NCBI RefSeq assembly: GCF_013304825.1
Contig: NZ_JAAWUO010000006.1
Span: 62,001 to 126,000 of the forward strand
Source: Blautia schinkii
Lineage (GTDB): Bacteria; Bacillota; Clostridia; Lachnospirales; Lachnospiraceae
DNA: 64,000 nt
Direction: 5' to 3'
Of this stretch, positions 1 to 9,834 are shown piece by piece. Each line of letters begins with the position of its first letter. The stretch's first letter is position 1. Made by a program: the position numbers and the translations under genes. The notes under the pieces are model-generated. The model saw only the letters and a list, made by a program, of their open reading frames with translations. It did not search any database and was not told the DNA's origin.

Positions 1-78
1 GTTCTTTTATCTGAGCTTCAGTCCATGGAGCTGGACAAGGATCTTTATGGAGCACTGATGGAGATCCTGACTGCATAA
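1..78 (+). CDS. C-terminal fragment of an unidentified protein
   Basis: The first frame is open from the window edge and closes with TAA at 76-78, giving 25 residues that end in GALMEILTA. The tail looks like an acidic, helical C-terminus. I do not recognise the family from so short a piece. The next gene starts 65 bases downstream, so an operon is possible but not shown. Confidence 0.45.
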   Translation, partial: VLLSELQSMELDKDLYGALMEILTA

Positions 79-143
79 AAATCTGAATAAAATCGCGTTT
101 CCAAACCATACTATCATTATTATCAAAAGAAAGGATGATCATA

Positions 144-602
144 ATGATATTAAAGGAAAAAGAACGCACAGTGATCCAGGATCTTCAGACACAGGAAAAA
201 AGCTGCATTGAAAAATACGGAAAATATGCACAGCAGGCCAGGGATCCGGAGCTTAAAAGCTTATTTCAGACTCTTCAGAAAAAAGAGCAGGAGCATTACG
301 ATTCCCTGAACCAGGTGCTTTCCGGTACAGTTCCACAGGTAAACTGCAACGACAGTGACGGCCGTGATTACCAGCCAAAAGTTACCTACACATCGGTGAT
401 GTCCACAGAGGATAAGGAACACGATGCTTTTCTTGCAACAGACTGTATCGGAACAGAAAAGCTGATTTCCGGAGAATACAACTCGGAGGTTTTTGCTTTT
501 GAAGACAGTGGTGTGCGGAAGCTTCTGGCAGATATCCAGGTGGAAGAGCAGAACCATGCGGAGATGCTTTACAAATATAAGACTGCGAACGGAATGTTCT
601 GA
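144..602 (+). CDS. CotF-like / ferritin-like spore coat protein
   Basis: The protein has about 152 residues and two similar helical segments. The first has the pattern DLQTQEKSCIEKYGKYA followed by QEHYDSLNQ; the second has CIGTEKLISGEYN followed by VEEQNHAEMLYKY. This paired Glu/His-rich helix layout fits the CotF-type spore coat family, which has a ferritin-like fold. An earlier ATG at 135 overlaps the AAAGG ribosome binding site (130-134), so I chose the ATG at 144. The family is associated with the spore coat or a related role in Clostridia. Coat F versus a rubrerythrin-like protein cannot be settled by eye, though full di-iron EXXH pairs are not obvious. Confidence 0.65.
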   Translation: MILKEKERTVIQDLQTQEKSCIEKYGKYAQQARDPELKSLFQTLQKKEQEHYDSLNQVLSGTVPQVNCNDSDGRDYQPKVTYTSVMSTEDKEHDAFLATDCIGTEKLISGEYNSEVFAFEDSGVRKLLADIQVEEQNHAEMLYKYKTANGMF

Positions 603-710
603 TATATAAAAAAAGGGGGGATTTCAGTAATGGAATTCTTCCTTTTTTTGTTATATAATCAGGAGAACAGCAGGGAGAAATACTTTCCTGCAAAGAGAGG
701 AGAAATAAGC

Positions 711-890
711 ATGAAGGGAACCAGCTGCGAATACTGTGCAAACTATACATATGATGAAGAGTGTGACGAATATTACTGTGATGTCAATCTGGATGAGGAT
801 GAATATTATCGTTTTGTGAGCAGTGATTACAAGGAATGTCCGTATTATCGTTCCGGAGATGAATATAAGGTGGTACGTCATCAGATGTGA
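711..890 (+). CDS. small Cys-rich protein, DUF6472-like
   Basis: This short protein of 59 residues starts at ATG 711 behind GAGAGGAG (about 9 bases). An in-frame upstream ATG at 630 lacks a good ribosome binding site and would add a non-conserved extension. It has the pattern CEYC...C...C...CPYYR and ends in DEYKVVRHQM. This is typical of a small conserved Lachnospiraceae family that I remember as DUF6472. The four to five cysteines suggest metal binding (inference). Function unknown. A hairpin follows at 938-989. Confidence 0.7.
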   Translation: MKGTSCEYCANYTYDEECDEYYCDVNLDEDEYYRFVSSDYKECPYYRSGDEYKVVRHQM

Positions 891-937
891 CACAGAGCAA
901 CAGAAAAAACAGAGCAGAAAATAATGTGATAAGACAA

Positions 938-989
938 ATGCAGGTTTTCCACGAAAAGAGATGAGAGTTTTGTGGAAAATCTGCATTTT
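938..989 (+). terminator. rho-independent terminator after the small Cys-rich gene
   Basis: ATGCAGGTTTTCCAC (938-952) pairs with GTGGAAAATCTGCAT (972-986), a 15-bp stem with one G-U wobble, followed by TTTTGATGTTTT. The T tract is imperfect. Confidence 0.65.
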
Positions 990-1037
990 GATGTTTTAAT
1001 ATGTGTAAAAGGCTTCAGATTTGTAAAAATTGGCGTG

Positions 1038-1066
1038 TTTACATTTGAAAAAAATATCTTTATAAT
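1038..1066 (+). promoter_or_regulatory. sigma-A promoter of the dehydratase-like operon
   Basis: TTTACA (1038-1043) and TATAAT (1061-1066) are separated by exactly 17 bases. Transcription would start near 1073, leaving a leader of about 135 bases before the TTG start at 1208. Confidence 0.7.
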
Positions 1067-1076
1067 AAAAATATTG

Positions 1077-1168
1077 GTCTGACAGGTGGGACTTTATATC
1101 ATCCAGGAGATGATAATGATACAGGATTTTGTCTGAAGACAAAAATTTCGGGTAAGCGCCTGACAGAC
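1077..1168 (+). promoter_or_regulatory. folded leader RNA upstream of the YjiM-like gene
   Basis: GTCTGACAGG (1077-1086) can pair with CCTGACAGAC (1159-1168) except for one internal A-A mismatch, enclosing two perfect hairpins: TATCATC/GATGATA (1097-1103, 1109-1115) and TTTTGTCT/AGACAAAA (1127-1134, 1137-1144). This is a multibranched layout of the kind seen in regulatory RNAs. A tiny ORF (ATG 1116 to TGA 1134-1136, MIQDFV) preceded by AGGAG lies inside it. I do not recognise a known riboswitch consensus. Confidence 0.45.
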
Positions 1169-1207
1169 TTATAATAGATTTTTTGACTTGACGGAGGGTG
1201 TGACAGA

Positions 1208-2488
1208 TTGGATATTATAAAGAAATTCGGGGATATGGTGGGAGAGGAATCCATCAGGGACCCGGAAAAAGCACGAAAACTTCTTCTCACTGGCTACCGG
1301 CTTCAGGAAAAACGTCTGCAGCTTTTCCCTGACAGGAAGCTACCGGCTTCAGGACAGTATGTAGCCCGTGTAGTTATGCAGAATATCATCAAAGCTCTTG
1401 CAAAACCGGACGATACCGCTCTGGTGAGCATTTTTGTACCGGGAGAGCTTCTGACAGCAGCAGGGATCACTCCGTATTCCGTGGAGGCAATGTCCTGCTT
1501 CATCGCCGGAACCAGATGTGAGCAGGCATTTCTGGCACAGACGGAATCAGAGGGCTTTCCGGAAACCATGTGCTCCTATCACAGGGTCTTTCTGGGAGCG
1601 TCCATGACAGGACTGGTACCGAAGCCCAAATGTACCATCTACACAAACCTTGCCTGCGACGGAAACATGATGACGTTTCCTTATCTGAAACAGAAATATC
1701 AGATCCCGGGCTTTTATATTGACGTACCCTATGAAAAAAATCAGGATTCCATCCGCTACGTGGCAGATCAGCTTCGCGAGATGAAAAAATTCCTGGAAGA
1801 TGTCACCGGCAAAAAGATTTCTGAGCAGGCGGTACAGCGTGCAGTTGCCAACAGCAATGAAGCGGCCTCCTATTACAGCCGCCAGCTTGCCCTCAGAAAG
1901 GATCACGATCCGGTGACTTCCCTGACAAATGAGCTGTATGCGATCTTTATGTGCCACCTTCTTGCGGGTTCAGAGGAATCCCTGAAATATACAAAAATGC
2001 TCCTTGAGGATGTGAAGAAGGCGCCAAAGGGGGAAGGCCTTCACATTTTGTGGATGCATATGATGCCGTTTTTGCAGGAGCCGGTAAAGGATGTATTTAA
2101 TTACAGCCAGAACGTGCACATCAGTGCCTGTGATTTTGTTGCAGACGGTTTTCAGCGGATGCAGGCCTCGGATCCTTATGAGGCCCTTGCGGAAAAAATG
2201 GTCAACTGTATTTACAACGGAAGTGTGAAGCAGAGGATCCGGCGCGCCCAGGAGCTGGCGAACCTTACAGAGGTAGACGGAGGGATCCTTTTTGCACACT
2301 GGGGCTGCAAGGGAACCATCGGAGCTTCCAGCCTGATCAAAAATTCTCTGGAAAATGCAGGACTCCCAACCATGGTCCTGGACGGTGACGGCTGTAACCC
2401 GGCCAATTCCAGTGACGGTCAGGTATCCACACGACTTCAGGCATATCTTGAGATGCTGTCAGAAGGTAAGGAGGGAAAGAGATCATGA
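1208..2488 (+). CDS. 2-hydroxyacyl-CoA dehydratase family protein (HgdB/YjiM-like)
   Basis: The 426-residue protein resembles the D-component of 2-hydroxyacyl-CoA dehydratases. These carry iron-sulfur clusters and depend on an ATP-driven activase. Candidate cluster cysteines include C97, C104, C122 (MCSYHR), C142, C150, C367 (HWGCKG) and C396 (GDGCNP). The start is TTG, chosen because GGAGGG lies 7 bases upstream. It overlaps the activase gene by ATGA, so translation is coupled. Alternatives are a true dehydratase acting on an unknown hydroxyacyl-CoA, or a relative of double-cubane cluster proteins, which share this fold and gene pairing. The substrate cannot be inferred from sequence alone. 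Confidence 0.8.
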   Translation: MDIIKKFGDMVGEESIRDPEKARKLLLTGYRLQEKRLQLFPDRKLPASGQYVARVVMQNIIKALAKPDDTALVSIFVPGELLTAAGITPYSVEAMSCFIAGTRCEQAFLAQTESEGFPETMCSYHRVFLGASMTGLVPKPKCTIYTNLACDGNMMTFPYLKQKYQIPGFYIDVPYEKNQDSIRYVADQLREMKKFLEDVTGKKISEQAVQRAVANSNEAASYYSRQLALRKDHDPVTSLTNELYAIFMCHLLAGSEESLKYTKMLLEDVKKAPKGEGLHILWMHMMPFLQEPVKDVFNYSQNVHISACDFVADGFQRMQASDPYEALAEKMVNCIYNGSVKQRIRRAQELANLTEVDGGILFAHWGCKGTIGASSLIKNSLENAGLPTMVLDGDGCNPANSSDGQVSTRLQAYLEMLSEGKEGKRS

Positions 2489-4182
2489 TACATTACGTCT
2501 GTAAATATACACCGTTGGAGCTTTTTAAAGGTTTTGGCGAGGAATGTGCGGTTCTTGAGGAAATGCCGGAGAATTTTGAGCTTTCGGACCAGATCGCACA
2601 TGCCAATCTCTGCGGCTTCGGAAAATCCGTGATCCAGGCAGTGCTGGAGGGGAAGGTTGAACAGCTTGTTCTTGTTAACTGCTGTGATTCCATGCGCCGT
2701 GTGTACGACATTGTGGAAAGTACCGGTAAATGTAAATTTTTGTACATGCTGGACATGCCGCATGAGGATAATGACTGTGAAAAGGTGAAGCTTGCCCAGG
2801 GTATCCACCGTCTTAAGAAAGCTTACGAAAAATTTTCGGGGAAAACCTTTGATAAAAGTGGATTTTTGAACGCTTTTTCCCGTGAAGATGTGGATAACCA
2901 GCCATACATCGGAGTGTTGGGTGTCCGTGTCAGTGGTGTCCTGGAAAAAATGATCCGGGATAACATCCGCATGGATGTGGAAAACCTGACCTGTACAGGT
3001 GGAAGACGTCTTGCAGTGATCCGTGAGGAACTGGAAAAAATGGATGATGATGCTATGTTCCTGGCTTATGCGGATGCACTTCTTTCCCAGATGCCCTGCT
3101 TCCGTATGAATAACAGCACCAGAAGAAACCGGCTGTATCTGGACCCGAATCTGAAGGGGATCATTTATCATACTATCAAGTTCTGTGATTATTATGGTTT
3201 TGAATATGCAAGTATCAAGAGAGATATCAAGGTTCCGCTTCTGAAGATCGAGACAGATTTTACAAGCCAGAGTGCAGGACAGCTTCTTACCAGAGTACAG
3301 GCTTTTGCGGAGACGTTGGAAGGCTCTGAGGATATGGACCCATCAAAAGGAATCAGCGAGGAGATAAAGAAAAAAATGGAATCAGGAGTTTATTATGTGG
3401 CAGGGATCGACAGCGGTTCCACAAGTACGGATGTTGTGATCCTGGATAAAGACGGAAAAATTAAATCGACCATGATCATTCCCACAGGCGGCGGCGCTAT
3501 GATGAGTGCAGAGAAGAGCCTGGAGATGGCAGTGGAAAAAGCAGGGATCAGGAAAGAAGATATCGTGCGTATCGTTACTACCGGATATGGACGTGCCTAT
3601 ATTGACAGTGGTGATGACAGTATCACAGAGATCACCTGTCACGCAAAGGGCGCACATTATCTGAATCCCAATGTGCGTACAGTTATCGATATCGGCGGTC
3701 AGGATATCAAGGCCATTAGTATTGATGACAACGGTGCGGTAAAAAATTTCCTGATGAACGATAAATGTGCGGCAGGAACCGGACGCTTCCTGGAAATGAT
3801 GGCCCGTACTCTTGGACTTTCCCTGGAGGAAATGAGTACCCGTGGACTGGAATGGAAGGAGAACGTGGTGATCTCAAGCATGTGTACTGTATTTGCAGAG
3901 TCCGAGGTAGTTTCCCTGGTTGCACAGAATAAAGATGTTGCAGATATCATCCACGGTCTGAATGTATCCGTTGCCTCCAAGGTAGGAGCTCTTGCAGCCC
4001 GCCTTGGCAAAAAGAATCCGGGTGAATACATGATGACCGGTGGTGTTGCCAGAAATAAAGGTATCATCCAGGCACTGGAGGATAAGCTGGGTGCGAAGCT
4101 TTATATCTGTGATGAGGCACAGCTTTGTGGTGCGCTAGGTGCGGCACTGTTTGCTTATGAGAAGTGTAATGCGGCACTGTAG
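2485..4182 (+). CDS. dehydratase-like domain fused to BadF/BcrA-type ATPase activase (YjiL-like)
   Basis: The 565 residues form two parts. Residues 1-300 resemble a second dehydratase-like (HGD-D) half with CGFGKSV and NCCDSMRR. Residues about 308-565 are an ASKHA-fold activase: GIDSGSTSTDVVI phosphate loop, DIGGQDIKAI, then NDKCAAGTG and SSMCTVFAESE. In the family the cysteines of these last two motifs bind a [4Fe-4S] cluster between two activase monomers. The C-terminal MTGGVARN motif closes the nucleotide site. Stand-alone activases are about 260 residues, so the N-terminal domain is a fusion. The start overlaps the upstream stop (ATGA), which supports a stoichiometric partner pair. Confidence 0.82.
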   Translation: MIHYVCKYTPLELFKGFGEECAVLEEMPENFELSDQIAHANLCGFGKSVIQAVLEGKVEQLVLVNCCDSMRRVYDIVESTGKCKFLYMLDMPHEDNDCEKVKLAQGIHRLKKAYEKFSGKTFDKSGFLNAFSREDVDNQPYIGVLGVRVSGVLEKMIRDNIRMDVENLTCTGGRRLAVIREELEKMDDDAMFLAYADALLSQMPCFRMNNSTRRNRLYLDPNLKGIIYHTIKFCDYYGFEYASIKRDIKVPLLKIETDFTSQSAGQLLTRVQAFAETLEGSEDMDPSKGISEEIKKKMESGVYYVAGIDSGSTSTDVVILDKDGKIKSTMIIPTGGGAMMSAEKSLEMAVEKAGIRKEDIVRIVTTGYGRAYIDSGDDSITEITCHAKGAHYLNPNVRTVIDIGGQDIKAISIDDNGAVKNFLMNDKCAAGTGRFLEMMARTLGLSLEEMSTRGLEWKENVVISSMCTVFAESEVVSLVAQNKDVADIIHGLNVSVASKVGALAARLGKKNPGEYMMTGGVARNKGIIQALEDKLGAKLYICDEAQLCGALGAALFAYEKCNAAL

Positions 4183-4253
4183 TCAGAAGTGTGGAAATTT
4201 TTTGAAAAATCCTTATATTTCCTGAGAAAAGAAATGACATAAGCCTGATGGAA

Positions 4254-5824
<1,571 letters not shown>

Positions 5825-5892
5825 GGGTCGGTGAAGTATAGTAAAAGCAGTTACAGAAAATGTAAATCATGCTACATTATGGGAGGTTTTTT

Positions 5893-6882
5893 ATGTACAC
5901 ACCTGCAAAGGAACGCTACGAAACCATGGAATACAACCGCTGCGGTGAAAGCGGTCTGATGCTTCCGAAGGTATCTCTTGGATTATGGCATAATTTCGGA
6001 GATACATCTGATTATGAAAACATGAAACAGCTGTGTTTTACAGCTTTTGATAATGGTATCACACAGTTTGACCTTGCCAATAATTACGGACCTGCCTACG
6101 GAAGTGCAGAGCGGAATTTCGGCAAGATCCTGGAAGAGGAACTGATGCCTTACCGTGATGAAATGATCATCACAACTAAGGCAGGCTATGATATGTGGGA
6201 GGGTCCTTATGGAAACTGGGGCAGCCGCAAGTATCTTCTGGCGAGCCTTGACCAGAGCCTGAAGCGCATGGGCCTGGAATATGTGGATATTTTTTACCAT
6301 CACAGAATGGACCCTGAGACTCCGCTTGAGGAGACTATGGGTGCATTGGCAACAGCGGTTCAGCAGGGCAAGGCCCTCTATGTGGGACTTTCCAATTATG
6401 ATGGAAAAACCTTAAGCCAGGCGGCAGCGATCCTGAAGGATCTGAAATGCCCCTTTGTGATCAACCAGAACCGGTATTCCATTTTTGACAGAACTGTGGA
6501 AAAAAACGGTCTCAAGAGAACTACCGGCATTTTGAAAAAAGGTCTGATTACCTTTAGCCCTCTTGCCCAGGGACAGCTGACAGACCGTTACCTGAACGGG
6601 ATCCCGGAGGACAGCCGTATCCGCAAAGACGGAAGATTCCTTAAGGAAAGTGTGCTGACGCCGGAGCGTCTGGATCAGATCCGGAGACTGAACGATTTGG
6701 CAGCCCAGCGTGGAGAGAAGCTGGCTGATATGGCACTTGGCTGGCTGCTTCAGCATAAGGAAGTTACCAGTGTTCTGATCGGAGCTTCCAAGCCACAGCA
6801 GATCCTTGATAATGTGAAAGCGATCCACTGTGCACCGTTTACAGCTGAGGAGCTGCGTCTGATCGACGAGATTTCAAAATAA
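5893..6882 (+). CDS. aldo/keto reductase, YghZ / L-glyceraldehyde-3-phosphate reductase-like
   Basis: The enzyme has 329 residues from the ATG at 5893, which has GGGAGG 7 bases upstream; an earlier ATG at 5869 has no such site. A TIM-barrel aldo/keto reductase is shown by FDLANNYGPAYGSAE (catalytic Asp and Tyr), TTKAGYDMW (Lys), FYHHRMDP (His) and the NADP-binding end SVLIGASKPQQI. The MWEGPYGNWGSRKY segment is characteristic of the YghZ subfamily, which reduces L-glyceraldehyde 3-phosphate and other aldehydes. The physiological substrate here is not known. It may form a carbohydrate unit with abfA (69 bases apart). Confidence 0.85.
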   Translation: MYTPAKERYETMEYNRCGESGLMLPKVSLGLWHNFGDTSDYENMKQLCFTAFDNGITQFDLANNYGPAYGSAERNFGKILEEELMPYRDEMIITTKAGYDMWEGPYGNWGSRKYLLASLDQSLKRMGLEYVDIFYHHRMDPETPLEETMGALATAVQQGKALYVGLSNYDGKTLSQAAAILKDLKCPFVINQNRYSIFDRTVEKNGLKRTTGILKKGLITFSPLAQGQLTDRYLNGIPEDSRIRKDGRFLKESVLTPERLDQIRRLNDLAAQRGEKLADMALGWLLQHKEVTSVLIGASKPQQILDNVKAIHCAPFTAEELRLIDEISK

Positions 6883-6976
6883 GATTTATTATGATAAATG
6901 CCTGGATTTTTTCGTCTGGGAAGAGAGGTTTGACAACGGGATAGGTGTGTGCTATATTGAAAAACAGAAAAGAAAA

Positions 6977-7064
6977 GAGCCAGCGGGAGCTTGTGTGACA
7001 GGCTGAGAGGAAGATAGATCTTCGACCGTACCTGATTTGGGTAATGCCAACGGAGGGATTGTGA
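6977..7064 (+). promoter_or_regulatory. TPP riboswitch (THI element)
   Basis: The conserved TPP-aptamer landmarks appear in order: GGGAG (6985-6989), CTGAGAGG (7003-7010), a P3 stem GAGGAAG/CTTCGACC, ACCTGAT, and GGGTAATGCCAACGGAGGGA (7040-7058). It lies upstream of thiW-thiM-thiE, as expected for thiamin salvage genes. Binding of thiamin pyrophosphate should favour the terminator at 7068-7112. The distance to thiW is unusually long, about 350 bases. Confidence 0.93.
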
Positions 7065-7067
7065 TAT

Positions 7068-7112
7068 AAGAGCGTGTCTCCGTGGAGTTTGCCATGGGGT
7101 GCGCTCTTTTTT
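7068..7112 (+). terminator. terminator of the TPP riboswitch expression platform
   Basis: AAGAGCG (7068-7074) pairs with CGCTCTT (7102-7108), followed by a run of T to 7112. Its position right after the aptamer makes it the likely attenuation terminator. Confidence 0.8.
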
Positions 7113-7275
7113 GATGCAGGGATGGAACTGGAATGGTCTGACAATGTGGGAATGTGAAAGTGACAGAGACTGCATGTGGAGCTTCTGCGGCGAGCGGGCA
7201 GGAAGGGGAGCGCCTTAATGTCTGGCAGGGGAGTGATATTCCGGAGGATTTTTTCGGGAGGATCATGTAAGCGAT

Positions 7276-7357
7276 GGGAATCCGTGTTTTCGGAGTGAGA
7301 GGAAGTAAGGGAACTTCGACCGCCAAAATCTAAGGGCAGACTGCAGCAGACGGGAAG
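7276..7357 (+). promoter_or_regulatory. second, divergent TPP-aptamer-like element before thiW
   Basis: The stretch repeats the 5' half of the upstream TPP aptamer. It has GGGA-N4-GTGT, then TGAGAGGAAG (7296-7305), then CTTCGACCG (7314-7322), against 7004-7013 and 7020-7028 in the true aptamer. The 3' half is poorly conserved: no GGGTAATGCCA. Downstream, CCTGA...TCAGG forms a small hairpin that overlaps the start of the thiW ribosome binding site. It may be a decayed duplicate or a functional variant. Confidence 0.5.
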
Positions 7358-7413
7358 TTTTTGCCCGGGCTCCGACAGGAATCTGCCTGATATTTCAGGG
7401 AGGAAAAAACACT

Positions 7414-7968
7414 ATGGAAAAACAAAGGATGCACACGCTTCGTATGGTAATGCTGGCAATGATGGTTGCGATCGGTGTCGTTATTTCACCGATCCTGAGG
7501 ATTGAGGGAATGTGCCCCACGGCGCATCTTGTCAATATCGTATGCTCGGTTCTGATGGGACCGTGGTACTCACTTCTCTGCGCGACCATGATTGGCGTGA
7601 TCCGTATGATGTTCATGGGAATCCCGCCACTTGCATTGACCGGTGCAGTATTTGGCGCGTTCCTTTCAGGTGTGTTCTACAGACTTTCCAAAGGTAAGAT
7701 CATCTGCGCGGTGATCGGTGAGATCTTTGGAACGGGTATCATCGGGTCTATGGTTTCTTATCCGGTGATGGCATTCCTGATGGGAAGAGGCGGACTGACA
7801 GCATTTTATTATACGCCGATGTTCCTTGCAGCAACCACAATGGGAGGATGTGTTGCCTATATTTTCCTGAAGGCTCTGAGTAAAGCAGGTCTTTTGGTGA
7901 AATTCCAGGCAGCTTTGGGTTCAAAAACATATGAGACAAAGAATTTTACAACTGCGAAAGCTAATTAA
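7414..7968 (+). CDS. thiW: ThiW, thiamin-precursor ECF transporter S component
   Basis: The 184-residue membrane protein has about five or six hydrophobic segments. It has the ThiW pattern: RIEGMCPTAHLVNI in the first loop, MGIPPLALTG, and YTPMFLAATTMGG. ThiW proteins are substrate-binding S components thought to import the thiazole precursor of thiamin, using a shared ECF energizing module not encoded here. GGGAGG lies 9 bases before ATG. It overlaps thiM by 38 bases, and the riboswitch upstream ties it to thiamin control. Confidence 0.9.
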   Translation: MEKQRMHTLRMVMLAMMVAIGVVISPILRIEGMCPTAHLVNIVCSVLMGPWYSLLCATMIGVIRMMFMGIPPLALTGAVFGAFLSGVFYRLSKGKIICAVIGEIFGTGIIGSMVSYPVMAFLMGRGGLTAFYYTPMFLAATTMGGCVAYIFLKALSKAGLLVKFQAALGSKTYETKNFTTAKAN

Positions 7969-8833
7969 AGAAGAAAAGCCGCTGATCCATTGCATCACCA
8001 ATCCGATCTCGATCCATGATTGTGCCAACGTGATCCTTGCAGTGGGTGCAAGGCCGATCATGGCGGAGCATCCGGCAGAGGTGGCAGATATTACGGCATC
8101 GGCTGGTGCGCTGATGCTGAATCTCGGGAATATTACCGATGCCAGGATCGAGTCAATGAAGCGTTCTATGAGAACTGCGATGGAAAAAAAGATCCCGGTT
8201 CTTCTGGATCTGGTAGGGGTTGCATGCAGTGATCTCAGGCTGGATCTGGCGAGGGAGCTTTTAAGCATCGGCCATCCGGCGGTATTGAAGGGAAATATGT
8301 CAGAGCTTTTGGCTGTTTCCGGGCTGCCGTCCCATGCGATCGGGATCGATGCGGGTGTCGAGGATGCCCTGACTGAGGAAAATATCGATGGAGTCAGTGA
8401 GGTGCTTAAGGCTTTTTCCAGAAATAATCAGGCGATCGTGCTGGCAACCGGGAAACAGGATTTTGTTACGGATGGTGAACGGGTTGTTCTGGTGCAAAAT
8501 GGCAGTGCGGCGCTGTCCGGGATCACAGGAACCGGTTGTATGGTTGGTGCACTGACTGCGGCATTTTTGCCGGGGCGCGAAGATAATATTGCAAAAGAGA
8601 TGACGGATAGTATAGAGGCAGGTGTCTGGTCTGGCGGTGAGATAGGATTAAATGAGAGATCCGGGAATTATCTGGCTGCGGCAGTTCTTGGTACTGCACT
8701 TATGGGTATCGCTGGTGAGGAAGCGGAGAAGATTTCCCGCGGTCCGGGAAGTTTTCAGGTAAATCTGCTGGATGAGATTTATGGACTTTCGGATCGGCAG
8801 CTGCTGGATCTGTTGAAGATTGAAATGTACTGA
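7931..8833 (+). CDS. thiM: hydroxyethylthiazole kinase
   Basis: The 300-residue kinase phosphorylates 4-methyl-5-(2-hydroxyethyl)thiazole, the salvage step that feeds ThiE. Landmarks are PLIHCITNPISIHDCAN at the N-terminus, AHPAEV-like MAEHPAEVADI, the VLKGNMSELLAV segment, and the ribokinase-type anion hole GITGTGCMVGALTAAF with its catalytic Cys near residue 200. The length matches the family with a slight C-terminal extension. The gene begins inside thiW in another frame, so the two are probably translationally coupled. Confidence 0.93.
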   Translation: MRQRILQLRKLIKEEKPLIHCITNPISIHDCANVILAVGARPIMAEHPAEVADITASAGALMLNLGNITDARIESMKRSMRTAMEKKIPVLLDLVGVACSDLRLDLARELLSIGHPAVLKGNMSELLAVSGLPSHAIGIDAGVEDALTEENIDGVSEVLKAFSRNNQAIVLATGKQDFVTDGERVVLVQNGSAALSGITGTGCMVGALTAAFLPGREDNIAKEMTDSIEAGVWSGGEIGLNERSGNYLAAAVLGTALMGIAGEEAEKISRGPGSFQVNLLDEIYGLSDRQLLDLLKIEMY

Positions 8834-8849
8834 AAAAGAGGGGATTAGG

Positions 8850-9491
8850 ATGGATAGAAAAGATTTGGATGTAACGTTGTATCTGGTGACGGATAGCTCT
8901 TATCATACGGAGGAGTCTTTGCTCCGTACGGTTGAGGAGGCCTGTAAGGGTGGTGTGACTCTGGTTCAGCTTCGTGAGAAGAATAAGGGTGGACGGGAGT
9001 ATCTGGATAAGGCTTTTAAGGTGAAGGAGATCACAGATCGTTATCAGGTGCCGCTGATCATTGATGATCGTGTGGATGTGGCGCTGGCCTGTGATGCTGC
9101 TGGTGTGCATGTTGGAGCTTCTGATATTCCGGTTGCTGTGGCAAGGAAGCTGATGGGGCCGGATAAGATCGTGGGGGCTACTGCCAAGACGGTGGAGGCT
9201 GCTGTGAAGGCTTATGAGGATGGTGCGGATTATCTTGGTGTGGGGGCGATTTATCCTACTACTACTAAGGTTGTGACGATCCTTACCAAGGTTTCTACGT
9301 TGAAGGATATCTGTGAGGCGGTTCCGATTCCGGCGGTTGCGATCGGGGGATTGAATGCCGGGAATATGGATGTGCTTGAGGGCGCAGGCATGAGTGGTAT
9401 GGCGGTTGTTTCTGCGATCATGAAGGCAGAGGATCCGAAGAAGAATGCGCAGGAGCTGAAGGAAAGAATTGTTGCTTTGATGGGAAAGTGA
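8850..9491 (+). CDS. thiE: thiamine-phosphate synthase
   Basis: The 213-residue TIM-barrel enzyme joins HMP-PP and thiazole phosphate to make thiamin phosphate. It shows TLVQLREKNKGG, the substrate-binding DDRVDVALACDAAGVHVGASD, LGVGAIYPTTTK and AIGGLNAGN. I start it at the ATG at 8850, with a GAGGGG upstream; the TTG at 8820 inside thiM is a poorer choice. It is the last gene of thiW-thiM-thiE, and a terminator follows at once. HMP kinase (thiD) is not in the window. Confidence 0.93.
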   Translation: MDRKDLDVTLYLVTDSSYHTEESLLRTVEEACKGGVTLVQLREKNKGGREYLDKAFKVKEITDRYQVPLIIDDRVDVALACDAAGVHVGASDIPVAVARKLMGPDKIVGATAKTVEAAVKAYEDGADYLGVGAIYPTTTKVVTILTKVSTLKDICEAVPIPAVAIGGLNAGNMDVLEGAGMSGMAVVSAIMKAEDPKKNAQELKERIVALMGK

Positions 9492-9518
9492 TTTAGAAAG
9501 TGACTTAGAAAATGAGTG

Positions 9519-9560
9519 GAGAACAGTGGTGGATTTGAGGTTCATTGCTGTTCTTTTTTT
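9519..9560 (+). terminator. terminator of the thi operon
   Basis: AGAACAG (9520-9526) pairs with CTGTTCT (9548-9554), followed by seven or more T. It sits 28 bases after the thiE stop. From here to 9834 I see no supported gene; the stretch is GC-richer with scattered stops. Confidence 0.8.
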
Positions 9561-9834
9561 GTTGAAATACGGACGCCTCACGGGCTGGTTTTTCAAGACG
9601 GCAGGGGAAGGTGGCTGCTCGGAAGTTTGGGCGTGAATGTTGGTTTGAGTGGTCTGCCGGGAATGAGATGTGAGGCACTTCGCTGTCGAATGTTGTTGAG
9701 ATTTTTGGATGAAATTTGAGTGATTTTTATTATAGCATGTGGTATGGTTGTTATATCTTATAAGATCTTTTGTCTGTATGGACGTTCTTGGAGCTTCGAG
9801 TTCTGAAGCATTTTCCATTTTTGGTACTGTGAAA

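Noticed and set aside
9516-9719. Short plus-strand frame after thiE
   Set aside because: It begins in the thi terminator hairpin and has no ribosome binding site or family resemblance.
8700-9818. 372-codon open frame on the minus strand across thiM/thiE
   Set aside because: It lies antisense to two clear thiamin genes, is rich in His, Ser, Thr and Asn as expected of an antisense shadow, and has no ribosome binding site.
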